From contig WKFI01000005.1 in the NCBI GenBank assembly GCA_014872875.1, forward strand, positions 124,001 through 188,000: DNA of 64,000 nt, read 5' to 3'. Position 1 is the first letter of the stretch, and each line of letters starts with the position of its first letter. The notes under the pieces were generated by a model, which was not told where the DNA came from, searched no databases, and saw only the letters and a program-made list of their open reading frames with translations. Both the position numbers and the translations under genes were made by a program. Source of the stretch: Paracoccaceae bacterium (GTDB lineage Bacteria; Pseudomonadota; Alphaproteobacteria; Rhodobacterales; Rhodobacteraceae). This document shows, one piece after another, positions 1-9,474 of this stretch.

Positions 1-161
1 GCGGCACAAAGATCATCAAAGATGACGCCCGGCGTAGATCCGCCGGGAACGGCCAACGAAACAGTTTCTTTGTTCAACAATTGGGTTTCCAGTTCCCCGG
101 CAATCTTGTTGGCAAGGTCGATGGCCAACATGTCCTGATCGGGGTATTCCACGATGTTCAT
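1..161 (-). CDS. pgl: 6-phosphogluconolactonase, N-terminal part only (runs off the window)
   Basis: Only the first 53 or so codons are present; the rest lies left of base 1. The reverse strand reads from ATG at 159-161 through MNIVEYPDQDMLAIDLANKI to the glycine-rich motif PGGSTPG, typical of the sugar-phosphate-binding N-terminus of 6-phosphogluconolactonase (SugP_isomerase fold). The enzyme hydrolyses 6-phosphogluconolactone to 6-phosphogluconate, the second step of the oxidative pentose phosphate pathway. Its ATG overlaps the TGA of zwf in an ATGA arrangement, so the two are translationally coupled and the product of zwf is the substrate of this enzyme. The cut end is due to the window, not to a broken gene. 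Confidence 0.9.
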   Translation of the reverse strand, partial: MNIVEYPDQDMLAIDLANKIAGELETQLLNKETVSLAVPGGSTPGVIFDDLCA

Positions 162-1648
162 GGGGTAATTCCTCGCCATTCACGCCCGTCACGCTGCATC
201 AGCAGATCCGCATCGATCGGTCCCGCACTCCCGCTGACATAGGGTTTAGGCACATCCCCACGTGAGGTCCAGCCTGCAATGATCGGATCGGTCCACGACC
301 AGGCGGCCTCGACCTCGTCTCCGCGCATGAAAAGCGTTTGGTTGCCCCGGATGACGTCCATCATCAATCGCTCATAGGCGTCCGGTGGATCCTCACCGCT
401 GGGCCCCAGTGCTTCTGCAAAGGTCATGTCCAACGGCACGTCCACCAGCCGCATTCCACCGGGTCCAGGTTCCTTGATCGTGACCTTCAGCGTGATGCCC
501 TCATTCGGCTGCAACCGGATCGACAGCAGGTTGGCATGGCGTCCGGCCTCTTCTCCGAAGATCGAATGAGGAGCATCCTTGAAGATGACGTTGATCACCG
601 AAGACCGCGCCTTCAGCCGTTTTCCAGTACGCAAGTAGAATGGTGTCCCCGCCCATCGCCAATTGGAGATGTGAGTTCGAAGCGCAATGTAACTTTCCGT
701 GGTGCTGCGGGGTTGGTTTACAGACCCACGATAAGAAGGATGAGCCCTTTCCGGATCCAGGCAGGCTTCGAATTGGCCGCGTACGATATGGTGCGGCATC
801 ACCGGATCCAGAGCCCGGATGACTTTGAGCTTTTCGTCCCGCACGGCGTCCGGGTCGAACTTTGCGGGGGGCTCCATTGCAATGAGACAAAGAAGCTGCA
901 TCAAGTGGTTCTGGATCATGTCGCGCATTGCACCGGCTGCGTCATAATATTCTTCACGACCCGAAACACCCACCGTTTCGGCCACCGTAATCTGGATATG
1001 GTCCACATACTGGCTATTCCAGAGCGGCTCGAACAGCATGTTGCCGAACCGGACCGCCATCAGGTTCTGCACCGTTTCCTTGCCTAGATAGTGGTCGATC
1101 CGGTAGATCTGACTTTCATCGAAATGCGCCGCCAAAGTGACGTTGAGCGCCCTTGCAGACTCCAGATCCCGGCCAAAGGGTTTTTCGACCACAATCCGGG
1201 TGTCGGCACCGGCGAGCCCGAAACGATGCAAGCGTTCGGCCAGTGGACCAAACAAATCGGGGCCCACGGAAAAGTAGAAAACTGAAACTCGGTCATCCTG
1301 TCCCGGTTCCGTGCGGGTGCCACCGACGCGATCCACGAGGTCGTTCCAACCCGCAGTGCCTTTTGCATCCAACGAAACATAATCCAGCCGGCTCAGAAAT
1401 TCCTTCAAAGCCTCTTCGTCCTGTGCCCGTTTGGGTGCATGTTCGCGCAAGGACGCTTCGATCAATCTTCGGTAGGATTCGATCGTCAGATCCGAGCGGG
1501 CCGCGCCCACAATGTGCGACTTTGAATGGAACTGACCCGCACAATATCGCCGAAACAACGCCGGAATTATCTTGCGGCGCGCAAGATCTCCCGTTCCTCC
1601 AAAAATCACCAGGTTGAAAGGATCAACCGGAATGATGCGCGAAACCAT
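158..1648 (-). CDS. zwf: Glucose-6-phosphate 1-dehydrogenase
   Basis: This 496-residue protein oxidises glucose-6-phosphate to 6-phosphogluconolactone with NAD(P)+, opening the oxidative pentose phosphate / Entner-Doudoroff route. The N-terminus carries the nucleotide-binding motif VIFGGTGDLARRK, and the active-site block RIDHYLGKE is present. The length is normal for the family (about 490). The frame is open 18 codons further up, but the ATG at 1648, giving MVSRIIPVDPF, matches the usual family start and is preferred. It overlaps pgl by four bases downstream. The gene is divergent from the radical SAM gene across about 140 bases that must hold both promoters. Confidence 0.95.
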   Translation of the reverse strand: MVSRIIPVDPFNLVIFGGTGDLARRKIIPALFRRYCAGQFHSKSHIVGAARSDLTIESYRRLIEASLREHAPKRAQDEEALKEFLSRLDYVSLDAKGTAGWNDLVDRVGGTRTEPGQDDRVSVFYFSVGPDLFGPLAERLHRFGLAGADTRIVVEKPFGRDLESARALNVTLAAHFDESQIYRIDHYLGKETVQNLMAVRFGNMLFEPLWNSQYVDHIQITVAETVGVSGREEYYDAAGAMRDMIQNHLMQLLCLIAMEPPAKFDPDAVRDEKLKVIRALDPVMPHHIVRGQFEACLDPERAHPSYRGSVNQPRSTTESYIALRTHISNWRWAGTPFYLRTGKRLKARSSVINVIFKDAPHSIFGEEAGRHANLLSIRLQPNEGITLKVTIKEPGPGGMRLVDVPLDMTFAEALGPSGEDPPDAYERLMMDVIRGNQTLFMRGDEVEAAWSWTDPIIAGWTSRGDVPKPYVSGSAGPIDADLLMQRDGREWRGITP

Positions 1649-1789
1649 TGCCTTTTCCCGTTCCTGTAGCTCGACCCTGTGATCCCTGTGCCAAAGGATC
1701 ACAACCTTGTCAGCCTTTCCGGCCCCAACTTTAACTTCTTCTGTGACTTAGGCTAGATCTATTGCACGCCAGCCCAGCAGGAATGCCAG

Positions 1790-2743
1790 ATGAAAGATAC
1801 CCGCTCCGAAGTCGCCAATATCGGAAAGTTTCAGAACAGTTTTGTGACGGCCGACGGGTCATTGCGCGCAAAGGTCTCTTTGAACACGCCGGAAACCCTT
1901 TGGTTCAACACCGGCACCCTATGCAACATCGAGTGTGCCAACTGCTATATTCTGAGCTCACCTAAAAACGATTCCTTGGTGTATCTGACGTCCGAAGAGG
2001 TCACCGGGTTCCTGGACCAGATCGAAGACCGTCACTGGCCCGTTCGCGAGATAGGATTCACCGGTGGCGAACCGTACATGAACCCGGACATGAATGCCAT
2101 GACCCGCGCAGCTTTGGAACGCGGGTATGACGTGCTTGTTCTAACCAATGCCATGCAACCGATGATGCGAAAGTCCGTGTGCCAAGGGCTGCGCGCCTTG
2201 AACGATGCGTTTCCCGGCAAGCTGACCCTGCGCGTCTCTCTGGATCACGTGCGCCGGGATTTGCATGATGCGGAACGGGGGGCCGGATCATTTGACAAGA
2301 CTCTCGAAGGCATGCGCTGGTTGCGGGACTCGGGTATCCGGATGGCAGTAGCAGGGCGTATGGAGTGGAACGCAACCGAAGCCCAGGCCCGCGCGGAATA
2401 TGCAGCTTTCTATGAAGCTCACGGTTTCGACATTGCGGCCCACAACCCGGCCCAGACAGTCCTGTTTCCCGAAATGGACATGAGCGTCGAAGTACCTGAA
2501 ATCACAACAGCCTGTTGGGACATTCTAGGCAAAAGCCCGAGCGACGTGATGTGTGCCACGTCCCGGATGGTGGTGAAACGCAAGGGAGCTGAACACCCGG
2601 CCGTTCTGGCGTGCACTTTGCTACCTTACGCCCCTGAATTCGAACTTGGCGCAAGTTTGGAGGAGGCCGAGGGTGATGTGTTCCTAAACCACCCACATTG
2701 CGCGAAGTTTTGCGTTTTGGGGGGTGCCAGCTGCTCGGGCTGA
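1790..2743 (+). CDS. Radical SAM protein of unknown substrate
   Basis: This 317-residue protein carries the radical SAM cluster motif CX3CX2C (C45, C49, C52 in TLCNIECANCY) followed by GGEP at residues 92-95, which contacts SAM. It should therefore bind a [4Fe-4S] cluster and generate a 5'-deoxyadenosyl radical. The C-terminus has three further cysteines (C304, C308 and C315) in the last 14 residues, which could be extra cluster ligands, but the layout is shorter than a full SPASM domain. The ATG at 1790 is preceded by AGGA at good spacing. No partner enzyme or obvious peptide substrate gene lies beside it: zwf is divergent upstream and an RTX-like gene converges downstream. The substrate is not inferable from the sequence. 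Confidence 0.85.
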   Translation: MKDTRSEVANIGKFQNSFVTADGSLRAKVSLNTPETLWFNTGTLCNIECANCYILSSPKNDSLVYLTSEEVTGFLDQIEDRHWPVREIGFTGGEPYMNPDMNAMTRAALERGYDVLVLTNAMQPMMRKSVCQGLRALNDAFPGKLTLRVSLDHVRRDLHDAERGAGSFDKTLEGMRWLRDSGIRMAVAGRMEWNATEAQARAEYAAFYEAHGFDIAAHNPAQTVLFPEMDMSVEVPEITTACWDILGKSPSDVMCATSRMVVKRKGAEHPAVLACTLLPYAPEFELGASLEEAEGDVFLNHPHCAKFCVLGGASCSG

Positions 2744-2778
2744 CGCCAGTCGGGCACCCGGCTGATGGTCGGCCTGCT

Positions 2779-3861
2779 TCAGCCAAAGTCCCAAGTATCG
2801 GTTTCGAAGTTGGCAGCTGTCAGGGTTGGCGTACCATCAAAGGTGGCCATGACGTTGTCGCCGAAGTACAATTTGCCAGCCGCATTATCCATATAGAGTT
2901 TCGGCGTAGACGAGCTTTCCCAGACGGTCTTGTCGAACGTGACGTTGGTATCGCGCAACTCATCTTCATCAAAGATGATCTTGTCCAACGTTGCATTGAA
3001 ATCGCGGATCCGGGCTATCGTCGAATACTCGTCAAGCTCAAGAAAGACCTTGTCGCGCCCGGCCCCGGTATCGATGACATCCGGGCGATGGGCGAAATTC
3101 CCGGTCAGGACATAAACCTCGTCTGCCCCGGCGCCCACGCTCACCACCTCCTGATACATGCCGTCCAGCACAACCGTGTCATTGCCCTGACCGGTTATGA
3201 TGCGCGACTTGTCGACATTGCTGTATGAAGTCGTGGATACATTAATGATGACCGTGTCATTGCCACGCCCCGAATTGACGTTCAAGGTGGACGCAATCTG
3301 GCTTTGACCATTGAATTCGAAATGATCGTTGCCGCCTTTGAGATCAATGGTGATCCCGACGCTTTGCGCAGTTTCTTCTACTTGCGCGCGCGTCAGTGTT
3401 AACCGCAGAGTTTCGTCCCCATTCGTCCCCGTGATATCCGCATTGGTCGCGCTGGGAATAAGATCTTCCACGTAATCTAGCGTGACCCGGAATTCATGAT
3501 GTTCGACAGAGCGTTCAAGTGACTGAAAACGGGACAAGTCCACACTGGTCCTGACCGTATTGGCCAAAGTTCCGACCACATCATAGCGTACCGTGTCATA
3601 GCCTGCACCGCCGTGGAAACTGAGACCCGCATAGGTCGTGTAGGCTGCCGCCACATCCTTCAAGTCCACGTTCAGGCCTTGCATCAGATCATTGCCGTTG
3701 CCGCCAATGAACCGGTCCGTAAAATCTCTGGTGAAAAAGGGTTTAGGCCCGTCATAAAAGTTGAAAATGTCGTTGCCATCGTACCCTAGGAAGGTCTCAC
3801 GAATGGTGCTTGTGCCGGACATGACGTCCTGAAATCCGGTGCCGTAAACAAATTTGCGCAT
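2779..3861 (-). CDS. RTX-like calcium-binding protein, probably secreted
   Basis: This acidic, glycine/aspartate-rich protein of 360 residues has degenerate RTX nonapeptides scattered through it (YDGNDIF, GGNGNDLMQG, GGAGYDTV, GRGNDTV, GQGNDTVVL, GAGADEVY, GAGRDKV). RTX repeats fold into calcium-binding beta-rolls after export through type I secretion. There is no signal peptide, as expected for a type I substrate. The repeats are imperfect and spaced by longer strands, unlike the tight repeats in the two other RTX genes of the window. ATG 3861 has GAGAG close upstream. No enzymatic domain is recognised. It is divergent from the Hint-domain gene at 4132, and no ABC/MFP exporter genes are present in the window. 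Confidence 0.75.
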   Translation of the reverse strand: MRKFVYGTGFQDVMSGTSTIRETFLGYDGNDIFNFYDGPKPFFTRDFTDRFIGGNGNDLMQGLNVDLKDVAAAYTTYAGLSFHGGAGYDTVRYDVVGTLANTVRTSVDLSRFQSLERSVEHHEFRVTLDYVEDLIPSATNADITGTNGDETLRLTLTRAQVEETAQSVGITIDLKGGNDHFEFNGQSQIASTLNVNSGRGNDTVIINVSTTSYSNVDKSRIITGQGNDTVVLDGMYQEVVSVGAGADEVYVLTGNFAHRPDVIDTGAGRDKVFLELDEYSTIARIRDFNATLDKIIFDEDELRDTNVTFDKTVWESSSTPKLYMDNAAGKLYFGDNVMATFDGTPTLTAANFETDTWDFG

Positions 3862-3988
3862 GGTCTCTCACTTTTTCTGATACCGGCCTGCCCGAGTCGG
3901 CATCCTGTTTCTGCTCTACGGGCGCAAGTGTAACACAAGCCCCCCAACCCACAAACGCTGTAGGCCGCGTTCCAAGCTCCTTGACGGG

Positions 3989-4016
3989 CCAATTGCGTCA
4001 AATGTGTCTCAATTGG
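3989..4016. repeat. Inverted repeat in the RTX/Hint divergent intergenic region
   Basis: CCAATTG at 3989-3995 is repeated inverted as CAATTGG at 4010-4016, with a 14-base spacer. It lies between the divergent RTX-like gene (ATG at 3861) and the Hint gene (start at 4132). A TTGACG at 3981-3986 sits beside it, but no good -10 element follows. It could be an operator or part of a promoter. Seven-base arms can also occur by chance, so the call is weak. The rest of this 270-base gap shows nothing else clear. Confidence 0.3.
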
Positions 4017-4131
4017 ATTTCGCCATCCTTTCGACCGAATTCGTCGTAAAAACACCCTCCTTTCCGCAAAAAAGTCGCCCAATTCTCCGTCACGCTGCTT
4101 TGGCCAAAAGCATTTGAACGAGGCGGGTACA

Positions 4132-5160
4132 GTGGTTGAGCGTACGATTCTGGTGGCTGACAACGAGGCACTGACAGTCGCCTCCAATTCCCCATTCCTG
4201 GACGAAGGCGATCCGATCATCAACAATTCGGACTCGCCCAACGGGACAATCTACGACTTTTCCGGTGGCATGAGCACGATCGTCACGCTTGATGACACCA
4301 ACAACGTCGATGTGTTCGACGATGATGACCGTTTCAATCACGTCATCATTGATGGCGGCGGGCTTGTTCCGACGGGCACAACGGTGGAGTCCGAGTCGCT
4401 CATAGTTTTGCGGGCGTTGGACGGGTCCGGCACCCCTGTCGGACCTGAAATCACCATAAATGTCTATTCACGCGATGGCGTTACATCGGATATCTGGGGG
4501 TTTTCGGCAACCGATGCCTTGATACCGGGTGTTCAGTACATCAAGGTCGATGGCTCCAACAATGGAGACTCCGAATACTCGGAATTCGTACCATGTTTCG
4601 TAGCTGGAACGAGAATCCGCCTGGATCACGGGCGTGTTCCCGTCGAAACGCTGAAAACCGGGCAAATGGTCTGGACCAAGTCCAGAGGGCTTCAGCCTGT
4701 ACGGTGGATCGGCGCAACCACGGTTGACGGTCGCGGAGCCTATGCTCCGGTCCGGTTCGACAAAGGGGTGATGGGCAATGGCAAACCGTTGCTGGTGTCA
4801 CCGAACCACAGGATGCTGCATTTTTCACCCTGGACTCAACTGCACTTTGACGAAGAACCGGTTCTGATCCCGGCCCGTTTCTTTGTCGGGATGCCCGGCG
4901 TGAGCCTCGCCCCAACGCCCGAGGTGACCTATTACCACTTCATGTTCGACCGACACGAAATCGTCGAATCCAACGGCTGTCTCACCGAAAGCTTCTATCC
5001 TGGTACTCAGGCGCTTCAAGGTTTGGCCGCGGAAACCCGCAACGAGATCCTGGATCTGTTCCCCGAACTGAGGGTCCCGAAAGACGGGTCTTTTGACTTG
5101 GCCGCACCGGAGCTTCGGAATTACGAAGCGCGACTGGCTCTTGGTACGCTCGCCGCATGA
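4132..5160 (+). CDS. Hint (hedgehog/intein) domain protein
   Basis: The C-terminal two thirds form a Hint_2-type domain that begins at PCFVAGTRI (Cys near residue 155), continues through VETLKTGQMVWT and WIGATTV, and has the conserved histidine in SPNHRMLH. Hint domains perform self-cleavage or ester transfer starting at the conserved cysteine; in marine Rhodobacterales they often sit in or near RTX exoproteins. The first 150 residues are acidic and of unknown fold, with no signal peptide. The frame is open from TTG 4114, but GTG 4132 is preferred because GAGG lies eight bases upstream, giving 342 residues. It is divergent from the RTX-like gene and convergent with usg, eight bases away. A link with the RTX neighbour is inferred from position only. 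Confidence 0.8.
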   Translation: MVERTILVADNEALTVASNSPFLDEGDPIINNSDSPNGTIYDFSGGMSTIVTLDDTNNVDVFDDDDRFNHVIIDGGGLVPTGTTVESESLIVLRALDGSGTPVGPEITINVYSRDGVTSDIWGFSATDALIPGVQYIKVDGSNNGDSEYSEFVPCFVAGTRIRLDHGRVPVETLKTGQMVWTKSRGLQPVRWIGATTVDGRGAYAPVRFDKGVMGNGKPLLVSPNHRMLHFSPWTQLHFDEEPVLIPARFFVGMPGVSLAPTPEVTYYHFMFDRHEIVESNGCLTESFYPGTQALQGLAAETRNEILDLFPELRVPKDGSFDLAAPELRNYEARLALGTLAA

Positions 5161-5168
5161 GGCGGCAT

Positions 5169-5438
5169 TCAGTGGATCTGCAGCAACCCGACCACGTTTC
5201 GCCACTCTCCCGGCGCAATCAGTTTGCGATGTGAGAACCGCACCGAGTGTAGCGGCCCGTCGATTTCCCGTTGCCAGAACTCGATGAACTCGAACAGTTT
5301 GGGATGATCGGGAAGCAAGTCATATTCTTGCCAGACAAACGTATTCAGAACGTGGATGTGGTCCGGCATGTGATAGGTCAGTTCCGCCGTTGTCAGACCA
5401 TATCCCTTTAACATCAATTCCGTCTCGCTTGGATCCAT
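5169..5438 (-). CDS. usg: Usg family protein
   Basis: This 89-residue protein contains the block LKGYGLTTAELTYHMPDH followed by FVWQEYDLLPDHPKLFEF and GPLHSVRFSHR, characteristic of the small Usg family of alphaproteobacteria. The family has no established biochemical role. The open frame extends to 5564, but ATG 5438 has AGAGGG six bases upstream, while the alternative ATG at 5486 has no ribosome binding site, so 5438 was chosen. It is convergent with the Hint gene and divergent from gyrA. Confidence 0.85.
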   Translation of the reverse strand: MDPSETELMLKGYGLTTAELTYHMPDHIHVLNTFVWQEYDLLPDHPKLFEFIEFWQREIDGPLHSVRFSHRKLIAPGEWRNVVGLLQIH

Positions 5439-5632
5439 ACCAGCCCTCTCAGTTTCCTCTGGATACTGAATGCTCGCATGAGACATGTTAATTTTACAAT
5501 AAAACAATGTATTAGCACATCCCTGACGCGGCTGACAAAGGCTCCGGTGGCTGCTTGGTTGCACGTCATATGCGGTGTCTGATAGAGTGCATCCACAACA
5601 TATAGACCCCTGCAGAGAAACGGGCAGCCTAC

Positions 5633-8377
5633 GTGAGCGATACGCCAGAAATCCCTGAAAACATGGACGAAACCCCGCCAGAGCGCCCCAGCTATGACGG
5701 CCCGTCCGTGTCCATCGAATCCGAGATGCGCAACTCGTATCTCGACTATGCGATGTCGGTCATCGTCAGTCGCGCGATCCCGGATCTGCGTGACGGGCTG
5801 AAGCCGGTACATCGGCGCATCCTTTACGCGATGCACGAAACCGGGAACACGCACGAGAAGGCGTACCGCAAATCAGCACGCCCGGTTGGCGATGTGATGG
5901 GTAAGTATCACCCGCATGGCGACAGCGCGATCTATGACGCGCTTGTACGGATGGCACAGGATTTCTCCATGTCATTGCCGCTGCTGGATGGTCAGGGCAA
6001 CTTCGGCTCGATGGACGGCGACAATCCGGCGGCCATGCGCTACACCGAAGTGCGCATGGACAAACCCGCGGCGTCGCTGCTGGCAGATATTGAAAAAGAA
6101 ACCGTCGATTTTCAGGACAACTATGACGGTAAGGACCGCGAACCCACCGTTCTACCCGCCCGGTTCCCGAACATGCTGGTCAATGGTGCAGGCGGTATCG
6201 CGGTCGGCATGGCCACGAACATCCCACCCCACAACCTGGGCGAAGTGGTCGATGCGACACTTGCGTTGATCGAGGATCCGGACCTGACCAGCGAACAGCT
6301 GATTGAGTACGTCCCCGGCCCCGATTTCCCCACCGGCGGTGTGATGCTGGGCCGATCCGGCGCGCGTAAGGCATATTTGGAAGGACGTGGAAGCGTCATC
6401 ATCCGCGCCAAGACGCGGGTCGAGGAGATCCGCAAGGACCGCTATGCCATTGTCGTGGACGAAATTCCGTATCAGGTGAACAAGGCCGCGATGATCGAAA
6501 AGATCGCCGAACAAGTGCGCGAGAAACGCATCGAAGGCGTGGCCCATGTACAGGACGAGTCCGACCGCAACGGCGTTCGTGTCGTGGTCGAACTGAAACG
6601 TGATGCCACCCCGGACGTTGTTCTGAACCAATTGTACCGGTTCTCGCCGATGCAGACTTCGTTCGGCTGCAACATGCTGGCGTTGAATGGTGGGCGACCG
6701 GAACAGCTGACCTTACGCAAGTTCCTGACCTCGTTCATCGATTTCCGCGAAGATGTGGTCGCGCGCCGCACCGCTTATGACCTGCGCAAGGCCCGTGAGC
6801 GCAGCCATATCCTGTGTGGTCTGGCGGTTGCCGTGTCAAACGTGGACGAGGTTGTTGCGACCATCCGCTCCTCGGCTGACGCGGCAGAAGCGCGGCAAAA
6901 GCTGATGACACGGCGCTGGCCTGCCTCGGATATTGCCGGCTATATACAGCTGATCGACGACCCGACCCACAAGATGAACGAAGACGGGACCTATAACCTG
7001 TCCGAAACTCAGGCCCGTGCCATCCTGGACCTGCGCTTGCAGCGCCTGACCCAGATCGGTGTCAAAGAGGTCACGGACGAGCTCGAAGAGCTCGCAGGAA
7101 AGATCAAGGAATACCTTGAAATCCTGTCCTCGCGTGAACGCATCATGGGCATCATCGCTGATGAGCTGCGCGAAGTGCGCGAGAACTTTGCCGTGGACCG
7201 CCGGACCGAGATTGTCGATTGGTCCGGCGACATGGATGACGAAGACCTGATCGAACGCGAAGACATGGTCGTGACGATCACTTCAGGCGGCTATATCAAG
7301 CGTACACCGCTAGCCGATTTCCGCGCCCAGAAGCGCGGCGGCAAGGGCATCAGCGGCATGCAGACCAAGGAAGAGGACGTTGTCACCAACCTCTTCGTGG
7401 CAAACACGCATACGCAGCTTCTGTTCTTCACCACCGACGGCATGGTCTACAAGCTCAAGACCTGGCGCCTGCCATTGGGCGGACGCACGGCCAAGGGCAA
7501 GGCCATTGTCAACATCCTGCCAATCCCGACCGGTGTTTCCATTGCGGCGATCATGCCCGTGGATGTACCGGACGAAGAGTGGGAAAACCTGCAGATCGTC
7601 TTTGCCACCAGCGGCGGAGATGTGCGCCGCAACCGTCTGTCGGACTTCACCAATGTGCGCCGCAACGGCAAGATTGCGATGAAACTGCCCGAAGATGGAT
7701 CCGTAAAGCTGGTGAATGCCCGGATTTGCTCTGAAGACGACGATGTGATGCTGTTCACCAATTCCGGCCGCGCGATCCGGTTCCGCACCACGGATGTGCG
7801 GGTCTTCAACAGCCGCGAATCCACCGGTGTCAGGGGCATCCGGCTGTCGGGGGAAGATGTGGTCGTGTCGATGTCGGTCATTCGCCACTTTGAAGCACAG
7901 CCGGATGAGCGTGCCGCTTACCTCAAGATGCGGCGCTTGATGGCCGGCGTGACCGAAGACACCGAAGCCGACGAAGACGGGGGCAACGCCGACAGTGTCC
8001 TGCCTCAGGAACGGTACGCCGAAATGTCAGCCGCTGAAAACCTGATTCTGACCATCACCACAGGTGGATCGGGCAAGCTCAGCTCGTCACATGACTACCC
8101 GGTTCGCGGTCGCGGTGGCATGGGGGTCGCGGCCATGGACAAGGCGATGCGCGGCGGTGAGATTGTGGCCTCATTCCCGGTCGAGATGGACGACCAGATC
8201 ATGCTTGCTACCTCCACCGGTCAGTCGATCCGCGTTCCGATTGACGGCATCTCCTTCCGGTCGCGCAGCGCAGGCGGCGTACGGGTGTTCAACACCAAGG
8301 CAGGTGAGGAAGTTGTCAGCGTCGCCTGGATCGCAGATCAGGGCGACGAGGAAGACGCCGAGCAGGGCGCGGAGTGA
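5633..8377 (+). CDS. gyrA: DNA gyrase subunit A
   Basis: This 914-residue protein is the cleavage/religation subunit of the type II topoisomerase that introduces negative supercoils. The catalytic tyrosine is Y137 in AAMRYTE. The quinolone-determining region reads [10 protein letters not shown], with S98 and D102 at the positions of E. coli S83 and D87, that is, the unmutated state. The C-terminal half carries repeated six-bladed propeller motifs, including the GyrA box QKRGGKG. Translation starts at GTG 5633. The acidic tail (EEDAEQGAE) is usual for the group. A strong terminator follows at 8432. The gene appears monocistronic. Confidence 0.98.
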   Translation: MSDTPEIPENMDETPPERPSYDGPSVSIESEMRNSYLDYAMSVIVSRAIPDLRDGLKPVHRRILYAMHETGNTHEKAYRKSARPVGDVMGKYHPHGDSAIYDALVRMAQDFSMSLPLLDGQGNFGSMDGDNPAAMRYTEVRMDKPAASLLADIEKETVDFQDNYDGKDREPTVLPARFPNMLVNGAGGIAVGMATNIPPHNLGEVVDATLALIEDPDLTSEQLIEYVPGPDFPTGGVMLGRSGARKAYLEGRGSVIIRAKTRVEEIRKDRYAIVVDEIPYQVNKAAMIEKIAEQVREKRIEGVAHVQDESDRNGVRVVVELKRDATPDVVLNQLYRFSPMQTSFGCNMLALNGGRPEQLTLRKFLTSFIDFREDVVARRTAYDLRKARERSHILCGLAVAVSNVDEVVATIRSSADAAEARQKLMTRRWPASDIAGYIQLIDDPTHKMNEDGTYNLSETQARAILDLRLQRLTQIGVKEVTDELEELAGKIKEYLEILSSRERIMGIIADELREVRENFAVDRRTEIVDWSGDMDDEDLIEREDMVVTITSGGYIKRTPLADFRAQKRGGKGISGMQTKEEDVVTNLFVANTHTQLLFFTTDGMVYKLKTWRLPLGGRTAKGKAIVNILPIPTGVSIAAIMPVDVPDEEWENLQIVFATSGGDVRRNRLSDFTNVRRNGKIAMKLPEDGSVKLVNARICSEDDDVMLFTNSGRAIRFRTTDVRVFNSRESTGVRGIRLSGEDVVVSMSVIRHFEAQPDERAAYLKMRRLMAGVTEDTEADEDGGNADSVLPQERYAEMSAAENLILTITTGGSGKLSSSHDYPVRGRGGMGVAAMDKAMRGGEIVASFPVEMDDQIMLATSTGQSIRVPIDGISFRSRSAGGVRVFNTKAGEEVVSVAWIADQGDEEDAEQGAE

Positions 8378-8431
8378 TCCCCGGCCCTGTCGGGGCTGGA
8401 TCCTTCGATCTGGCCCGGTCAAATTGGAAAA

Positions 8432-8461
8432 GCCGTCGCATGGAAATGCGGCGGTTTTTTC
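8432..8461 (+). terminator. Rho-independent terminator of gyrA
   Basis: A nine-base-pair stem (CCGTCGCAT 8433-8441 with ATGCGGCGG 8446-8454, one G-U pair) closes a GGAA tetraloop and is followed directly by six T residues. It lies about 55 bases after the gyrA stop. Confidence 0.9.
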
Positions 8462-8700
8462 TTGGGTTTGGTTCAGCAACGGTTGCGTAGCACAAGCAAT
8501 ATGATGCGGTGTCGAAGCACCGTAATTGCATCCTTGCGCAATCGGGTCACAGGATGGGCATGGGGGCCCGGGAACGCCCCGAAAACTGTGCGTCAGAGCC
8601 GGCTAAGCGGTTAGGAGTTTACAACAGCCTGCGCGCGCACCACGATTGCCCCACCTGCTTCACAGTCGAAGCCCCGAAGTTGCACATCTCGGAGACGCCC
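8462..8700 (+). other. Leader region with no recognised gene
   Basis: This stretch between the gyrA terminator and the YSC84 gene holds no convincing coding region. The frame of the next gene stays open up to 8509, but the encoded residues look non-native and a clear signal peptide begins only at 8701. No promoter with both good elements could be assigned. Confidence 0.5.
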
Positions 8701-9387
8701 ATGAAGATCCTCCTGATTGCCGCCTTGAGCTGCCTTGTCCTCAGCGCCGCGGCGGGTCCGTCGCAGGCTCAGTCATTGGGCGACAAGATTGTCGGCGGTC
8801 TGAAGAAAGGCGCCGAGGCCGTGGGCGAAGGCACATCGACGGTGGTCGATGCGGTCGAAGGCAGCGTGGAATCCACCGAGCAGTTGTTTTCGGGCGGCCA
8901 ACCCCCAAGCGAAACCCGCGCCCGGCTGGACGCCACCGCAGAACGCTCGATCGCCCGGTTGCTGGCGGAAAAACCCGAGACGGCGACCCTTTTCGAGGCC
9001 GCAGCCGGATATGCGGTTTTCGATGTGCGAAAGGTGACTTTGGCCGGATTTTCGGGTGGTGCAGGACGGGGCGTAGCGATCGACAGCCCGGATGACCGGC
9101 GTGTTTACATGACCATGAAAACAGCCGGTGTCGGTCTCGCCCTGGGCATCGGCGGGTTCGAATCCCAGCTGATCATCCTGTTCCAGGATCCGGCGGGGTT
9201 CGACGCGTTCGTGACCCAAGGCTATGACGCGTCAGCGAATGCCGGCTCGATGCTGGGCGATGACAAGTCGGAATTCGAAATCGAATTCCGCGATGGTCGC
9301 GCCGTGTTTGTCCTGACGACAAAAGGATGGCGTGTCGCGGCCTCGGCGACGGGCAGCACATTCAAGCCCGACAAGGACCTGAACTGA
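8701..9387 (+). CDS. Secreted YSC84-domain (lipid-binding SYLF-like) protein
   Basis: The 228-residue product starts with a signal peptide (MKILLIAALSCLVLSAAAG, cleavage probably after SQAQ) and should be periplasmic. The C-terminal part from about residue 90 (AGYAVFDVRKVTLAGFSGGAG to the end) matches the YSC84/SYLF domain, a lipid-binding fold; its role in bacteria is not settled. ATG 8701 has GGAGA upstream and starts the signal peptide, so it is preferred over the longer open frame from 8509. A second member of the family, a lipoprotein, is at 35922. Confidence 0.85.
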   Translation: MKILLIAALSCLVLSAAAGPSQAQSLGDKIVGGLKKGAEAVGEGTSTVVDAVEGSVESTEQLFSGGQPPSETRARLDATAERSIARLLAEKPETATLFEAAAGYAVFDVRKVTLAGFSGGAGRGVAIDSPDDRRVYMTMKTAGVGLALGIGGFESQLIILFQDPAGFDAFVTQGYDASANAGSMLGDDKSEFEIEFRDGRAVFVLTTKGWRVAASATGSTFKPDKDLN

Positions 9388-9474
9388 TCCGAGCAGAGCG
9401 CCCGTGCTCCGGCTCGGTTTCAACGCCACAGTTCAGGGCGTCTTCCCTGTTTGGTCCGCACGAATTCCGTATTG

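Noticed and set aside
2745-2765. Small hairpin between the radical SAM and RTX-like genes
   Set aside because: The stem includes a mismatch-type pair, the loop is short and no T run follows on either strand, so a terminator call is not supported.
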